A stretch of DNA of 64,000 nucleotides from Hymenobacter sp. BT559. GTDB taxonomy: Bacteria; Bacteroidota; Bacteroidia; Cytophagales; Hymenobacteraceae. The translations under genes were made by a program, and so were the position numbers. Below, piece by piece: positions 60,381 to 64,000 of the stretch. Under the pieces are notes generated by a model. The model saw nothing but the letters and a program-made list of their open reading frames with translations, searched no databases and was not told the DNA's origin. Position 1 is the first letter of the stretch; every line of letters starts with the position of its first letter. The DNA is taken from positions 977,865 to 1,041,864 of the forward strand of contig NZ_JAELXV010000002.1 of NCBI RefSeq assembly GCF_016427535.1, given 5' to 3'.

Positions 60381-61631
60381 ATGCGCCGTTCTCTACTTTC
60401 CCTGCTGCCCGCCCTTGCGTTGCTGGCCGCCTGCTCCAATTCTAACACTGAGCAACAAGCCACGACTACCGAAACAATGGCCGACACGGCCAGCAAGGTA
60501 GCTGCTACCGCGCCTAACCCCGCCCCCGTAGCCGACAGCACTACCACTGCTCCCGCTAAGCCGGCCGCCTTGGCCCCCGATACCGCCAACGTCCAGAACG
60601 TAGCTGCTTACCTCGCCGGCCTCCCGCCCAAAGTTGAAACCCCGCTAGCTACGCTAGCCGCCCAACCGGCTTGGCAGGCCTTCGCCAAAGACCAGGAAAA
60701 AAGCTGGACTAAGTACCGCCTCACCCATACCGACCCCATGAATAAGTGGGCCGCCACCGAGCTCGACTCGGTGCGCCAGGCCACTACCACGCTGTTCTAC
60801 CCCTTCAGCGGCCCCGATTTCCTAAACGCCTACACGCTTTTCCCCACCGCTAGCACCTACGTCATGGTGGGCTTAGAACCTGTAGGCAGCGTGCCCAGCC
60901 GCGAAAACCTAGCCAACCCCGCCATCCTGCCCGCCGTCAAAAAGTCGCTGTGGTCGGTGCTGAATTTCAGTTTCTTCCGCACTAATGACATGGCTATTGA
61001 CCTGAAATCAGTGAATCTCGACGGGGCCGTGCCCCTCATCATGCTCTTTGCTGCCCGCACCGGCAATCACGTGCAAGCCGTGCGCCCCGTACAACTCGAC
61101 GCCCAGGGTCAACTGCACGAAGTTACCGACACTACCCGCGCCCCCGGCTCGAAAGCCATTCCCGGCGCCGAGGTCAAGCTGCAGGCCCCCGACGGCTCCG
61201 AGAAAACAGTCTATTACTTCTCCGCCGACCTCAGCGATTGGAAGCTCGCCACCAAAGACGCCCCGCTGAAGTACGTGCGCAGCCTCGGCCCCTTGACCAC
61301 CTACGTGAAGTCGGCTACCTACCTCATGCACAAGAGCTACTTCTCCAAAATCCGCAATTTGGTACTAGAGCGTAGCAACTACCTGCTGCAAGATGATAGC
61401 GGCATTGCCATGAAGTATTTTCCGAAGAACGCCTGGCAATTCACCTACTACGGCACCTACCGCCGTCCCATCAATCTCTTCGCCAAGCAGTACCAACCCG
61501 AGCTCACTACCGCCTACCACGATACGCTGCGCCGCGCCCGTCCTCTCCCCTTCGGCACCGGCTACAACTGGCGTCAAACCGACAGCAACCTCCTCTTAGC
61601 CAAGCGCAAAACGCCGCTCAGTAAACAGTAG
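60381..61631 (+). CDS. Predicted lipoprotein of unknown function
   Basis: 416 residues with a lipobox (LALLAACSNSNT) and a long Thr/Ala/Pro-rich disordered stretch (residues 20-75). The folded part (WTKYRLTHTDPMNKWAATEL, FYPFSGPDFLNAYTLFP, YVMVGLEPVGSVP, FAARTGNHVQAVRPV, YLMHKSYFSKIRNLVLERSN) is conserved-looking but I cannot name it. The codon use is C-rich, like the next gene. Confidence 0.65.
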   Translation: MRRSLLSLLPALALLAACSNSNTEQQATTTETMADTASKVAATAPNPAPVADSTTTAPAKPAALAPDTANVQNVAAYLAGLPPKVETPLATLAAQPAWQAFAKDQEKSWTKYRLTHTDPMNKWAATELDSVRQATTTLFYPFSGPDFLNAYTLFPTASTYVMVGLEPVGSVPSRENLANPAILPAVKKSLWSVLNFSFFRTNDMAIDLKSVNLDGAVPLIMLFAARTGNHVQAVRPVQLDAQGQLHEVTDTTRAPGSKAIPGAEVKLQAPDGSEKTVYYFSADLSDWKLATKDAPLKYVRSLGPLTTYVKSATYLMHKSYFSKIRNLVLERSNYLLQDDSGIAMKYFPKNAWQFTYYGTYRRPINLFAKQYQPELTTAYHDTLRRARPLPFGTGYNWRQTDSNLLLAKRKTPLSKQ

Positions 61632-61806
61632 CTCAGAATCTGCGAGTCCGAGCACGAGTGCAGCTCGCATCTACATACAGGATACGTCTGCTATCAACCT
61701 AGGCAAACGCAGCAGGGTAGGGGAGAAAAAGACATTAAATGCTCTACGTCACCGTGGCCCCACTTTCCTTCTGGGACAGGGGAATGGGGGATGAGGCGCT
61801 ACGTTA

Positions 61807-61836
61807 GAAGGCCGTGATAAAACTATCACGGCCTTC
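61807..61836 (+). terminator. Intrinsic terminator before the serine hydrolase gene
   Basis: A 12-bp perfect stem (GAAGGCCGTGAT with ATCACGGCCTTC) is followed by CTTATTATATA, 16 bp before ATG 61852. Confidence 0.7.
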
Positions 61837-61851
61837 CTTATTATATACTGT

Positions 61852-63126
61852 ATGAAAGTGCGCGCATCTATGAAGCTTATCCTAGTTCTCCTAGCCCTAC
61901 TGCTAACTACCCGCGTCCGGGCCCAAGCCCCCCAGTATCCTGATTCCCCGCTCCTCGACAGCCTACTCCAGACCAGTCCCTCGCTGGCCAAAGTCCTTAG
62001 CCACCCCGCTACCTACCAGCTCCAACTCATCTATACCCAGATAAACCGCGACGCGCAAAACGTGCCGCACTTTACCCAGCACACCTACCACCTCAATCCT
62101 CGTCAGTATTTCAACCCTGCTAGTCTCGTCAAACTGCCTGTAGCTCTGCTAGCTCTCGAGAAGCTGCATACCCTACCCGCACCTATTACTAGGAGTATCA
62201 TTATGTCCACTGGCGTAGCTGGCCGTTGCCAAACGTCCGTTCCCTTCGCCGCCCCCGCTGATTCCAACCGCCAGGCCACCGTCGGCAACTACATCAAGCG
62301 GATGCTGCTCGTCAGCGATAACCTCGCTTACAACCGCCTCTACGAGTTCCTCGGCCAAAAAACTATCAACGACCGCCTCCAGCAGCTCGGTTACTCCGGC
62401 AGCCGCATCGTGCGCCGCTTCGCCCCCTGCGATACTGCCGCCAACCGTTGCACCAACCCCATCGCCTTCCACACTCCCGCTGGCGATACCATCTATAAGC
62501 AGCCTGCTCAAACTAATCCCCGCACGCCCGCGCCGCCCCTAGGTCCCGTTTTTGCCGGCCGCGCCTACAAAGCCGGTGATAAAATCATCCATCGCCCCTA
62601 CGACTTCACCACCGCCAACAACCTCCCGCTCCCCGACATCACCGCCCTACTCCAAACTGCCCTCTTCCCCGAGGCCACTCCCGCTACCCAGCGCCCCCAC
62701 CTCACGCCTACCGACCACGCTTTCCTGCGCCAATACCTCCACCTCACGCCCCACGCCGCCCATTTCACTCCCTACGCTGCCCCCAAGTACTTCGACGCCT
62801 ACAAAAAATACCTCTACTACGGCCGCCGCTCCAATGCCCAGCTCCAGCCCGGCCTCCGCATTTTTAACATCGTGGGTATGTCGCACGGCTACCTGGCCGA
62901 TGTCGCCTACTTCGCTGATTCTCTGCACCAGTCCGAATTTCTACTCAGCGCCGTCCTCTACGTTAACCAAGATGGCATCATCAACGACGCTACCTACGAA
63001 TACGACACCATTGGCGAGCCCTTCCTCGCTCAGTTAGGACAGCTTTTGTACCAGTACGAAGCCCGCCGCTCCCGCCGCTACCGCCCCAATCTCACCTCTT
63101 TCTTCGAAAAAGACCCTCAGCCCTGA
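61852..63126 (+). CDS. Class A beta-lactamase-like serine hydrolase
   Basis: 424 residues with a signal peptide (LILVLLALLLTTRVRAQ). The SxxK motif is NPASLVKLP (Ser near 91) and the SDN motif is LLVSDNLAYNRLYEFLG (near 155), as in class A beta-lactamases. The expected KTG triad is absent; the nearest is GMSHGYLADV (near 344). It is also longer than a true class A enzyme (about 290), so it is more likely a peptidoglycan-related hydrolase or unknown member than a resistance enzyme. ATG 61870 is an alternative start. Confidence 0.75.
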   Translation: MKVRASMKLILVLLALLLTTRVRAQAPQYPDSPLLDSLLQTSPSLAKVLSHPATYQLQLIYTQINRDAQNVPHFTQHTYHLNPRQYFNPASLVKLPVALLALEKLHTLPAPITRSIIMSTGVAGRCQTSVPFAAPADSNRQATVGNYIKRMLLVSDNLAYNRLYEFLGQKTINDRLQQLGYSGSRIVRRFAPCDTAANRCTNPIAFHTPAGDTIYKQPAQTNPRTPAPPLGPVFAGRAYKAGDKIIHRPYDFTTANNLPLPDITALLQTALFPEATPATQRPHLTPTDHAFLRQYLHLTPHAAHFTPYAAPKYFDAYKKYLYYGRRSNAQLQPGLRIFNIVGMSHGYLADVAYFADSLHQSEFLLSAVLYVNQDGIINDATYEYDTIGEPFLAQLGQLLYQYEARRSRRYRPNLTSFFEKDPQP

Positions 63127-63256
63127 ATTTTTTCCAAAATCTTCCGGTTGGCTAACCGGCTGACTGCTAACCGACCTCCAAACGCCCACCCCGCCAAGCG
63201 AAGCTAAGTGCTACGGCAAAAGCAAACCTCCGGTTGTCAGCGCGCCGCTCGCGCCG

Positions 63257-63265
63257 TACTTTTGC
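63257..63265 (+). promoter_or_regulatory. rRNA promoter 1, -7 box
   Basis: TACTTTTGC followed by ACTCCC; TTG at 63234-63236 is 20 nt upstream. Confidence 0.75.
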
Positions 63266-63353
63266 ACTCCCAACTCAACCGGACGAGGGCGACAAAAAGG
63301 ACCGAGAGCTACAAACTCAAAAAAATCTTTTGCCAATTTAAAACTTCTTAGCG

Positions 63354-63362
63354 TATCTTTGC
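63354..63362 (+). promoter_or_regulatory. rRNA promoter 2, -7 box
   Basis: TATCTTTGC followed by ACCCC; TTG at 63330-63332 is 21 nt upstream. Confidence 0.75.
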
Positions 63363-63457
63363 ACCCCGTTTCAGAAACGGCTCATTGAAAACGCCGAAGA
63401 AGAGGTTGAAAAACTAAATTTTTTTCGCCTCAAATTTGGAAAGTCAAAAAATAACGC

Positions 63458-63466
63458 TACCTTTGC
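63458..63466 (+). promoter_or_regulatory. rRNA promoter 3, -7 box
   Basis: TACCTTTGC followed by ACTCCC; TTG at 63436-63438 is 19 nt upstream. Confidence 0.78.
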
Positions 63467-63631
63467 ACTCCCAAACAGAATAAGCGTTTGGAAATAATGC
63501 GAAGTAGGCCACTAGTCACCAGCTAGTTAGCCTGTGAAAATCAGCTTAATCGAAGTTGATTTAATTGATAAAACAAAGCTGGAAATCTTAAAAATTTCCC
63601 TGTAAGTTTTGGAAATCAAAAAAAAACTTAT

Positions 63632-63640
63632 TACCTTTGT
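63632..63640 (+). promoter_or_regulatory. rRNA promoter 4, -7 box
   Basis: TACCTTTGT; TTG at 63609-63611 is 20 nt upstream. It lacks the ACTCCC context. Confidence 0.65.
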
Positions 63641-63733
63641 GTTGCGCTTCAAATGGAAGCTTTCACAACAAGTCGCAGACAAAACACTAAAAAAGTTTTT
63701 CACTCTGAAACTTGTAAAGTAAAAGGTTTTTCT

Positions 63734-63742
63734 TACCTTTGC
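63734..63742 (+). promoter_or_regulatory. rRNA promoter 5, -7 box
   Basis: TACCTTTGC followed by ACTCCC; TTG at 63712-63714 is 19 nt upstream. Confidence 0.78.
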
Positions 63743-63827
63743 ACTCCCTATTAAAATAGGGTGCTGCAAATAGCGAAAAGGGTTTATGATACGACCCGCC
63801 ATGTTGCCTCAATTGGAAGCAACAAAC

Positions 63828-63837
63828 GTTCTTTGAA
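63828..63837 (+). promoter_or_regulatory. boxA-like antitermination site
   Basis: GTTCTTTGAA in the leader resembles the boxA core (TGCTCTTTAA). Such sites recruit Nus factors on rRNA transcripts. The assignment is by similarity only. Confidence 0.45.
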
Positions 63838-63969
63838 TGATTGGAAAAGACAAATGGTAAGTATGCTTACGCAAGTAAGCAGAAACGTAACATTAAAATT
63901 GAACTCGTCAATACGAGTCGGATTAGCACTCGACATCAGCCTAGGTTCGCCTAGGTGTAGGAATATTTT

Positions 63970-64000
63970 ACAATGGAGAGTTTGATCCTGGCTCAGGATG
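63970..64000 (+). rRNA. rrs: 16S ribosomal RNA, first ~31 bases
   Basis: GAGAGTTTGATCCTGGCTCA at 63977-63996 is the universal 5' segment of 16S rRNA. By alignment with the E. coli numbering the 5' end is near 63970. The gene continues beyond the window. Confidence 0.97.

Larger units (their letters stand above)
63127..63969. other. Gene-free rRNA operon leader region
   Basis: This 843-bp stretch holds no plausible gene; short frames in it are AT-rich noise. It contains five promoter-like units, a boxA-like site and small hairpins (for example GCTTACGCAAGTAAGC near 63867), leading into the 16S gene. Confidence 0.8.

Noticed and set aside
61632..61700. Possible seventh copy of the GACCGCAG repeat (CAGAATCTGCG, GGATACGTCTGC)
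   Set aside because: Only short words match and no hairpin is kept; too weak to include.
61852..63126. Antibiotic resistance beta-lactamase
   Set aside because: The KTG motif is missing and the protein is too long; the fold resemblance alone does not support resistance.

Overview
The window is about 64 kb of fairly GC-rich DNA from a member of the Bacteroidota, most likely a Cytophagales/Hymenobacteraceae bacterium (Hymenobacter-like). The clues are lineage-typical families (IPExxxVDY protein, DUF2480, PorT-like barrels, DUF3857 proteins, Wzi/RemB-like protein), TAnnTTTG-type -7 promoter boxes in front of many genes, and generic dispersed repeats of this phylum. It is ordinary chromosome: I see no phage, plasmid, CRISPR array or intact transposase.

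Layout. 1-6912: two DUF3857/transglutaminase-like exported proteins, then a minus-strand pair of envelope genes, one of which joins a ComEA-type helix-hairpin-helix to a predicted barrel. 7116-13178: yidD, a lipoprotein, lgt, an ECF sigma factor with a tiny membrane partner, and nadE. 13184-18411: a conserved core block with rnc, fabF and acpP (minus), IPExxxVDY-pyk (plus) and rpsT. 18616-25155: an alpha/beta hydrolase, a cupin, cysE-cysK (cysteine synthesis), a TspO-like membrane protein, tpiA and prmA. 25213-30729: one giant (1838 aa) exported protein of unknown role, then plsY. 31490-36651: a probable pseudogene remnant, an M20 peptidase, three tandem PorT-like barrel paralogs and a PagL-type lipid A deacylase. 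36719-45101 (minus): comM-pyrD, an envelope operon (msbA, two small membrane proteins, gmhA), a small ADP-ribosylation/crystallin J1-like gene between inverted repeats, and a Wzi/RemB-like protein. 45196-51820: a FemAB-like protein, upp, a PfkB kinase, rhlE, tRNA-His, a second PfkB kinase and a TlpA-like thioredoxin. 51910-58764: a disordered protein, an M61 peptidase, rpmH-rnpA, an S41 protease, tsaB and DUF2480. 58953-63126: an APC permease, a lipoprotein and a class A beta-lactamase-like serine hydrolase. 63127-64000: a long gene-free rRNA leader with five tandem promoters, ending with the first bases of 16S rRNA.

The most striking features are not single genes. (1) A structured repeat of about 65 bp, present in six copies, abuts start or stop codons with almost no spacer and carries a hairpin whose stem changes while staying paired in the better copies. 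(2) A second family of 93-95 bp palindromes occurs three times. (3) The palindrome CCTAGG is strongly over-represented (about 95 copies counted by eye), like an iterated palindrome. (4) Five near-regular promoters stand in front of the rRNA operon. Function calls rest on motifs read by eye; no database search was possible.
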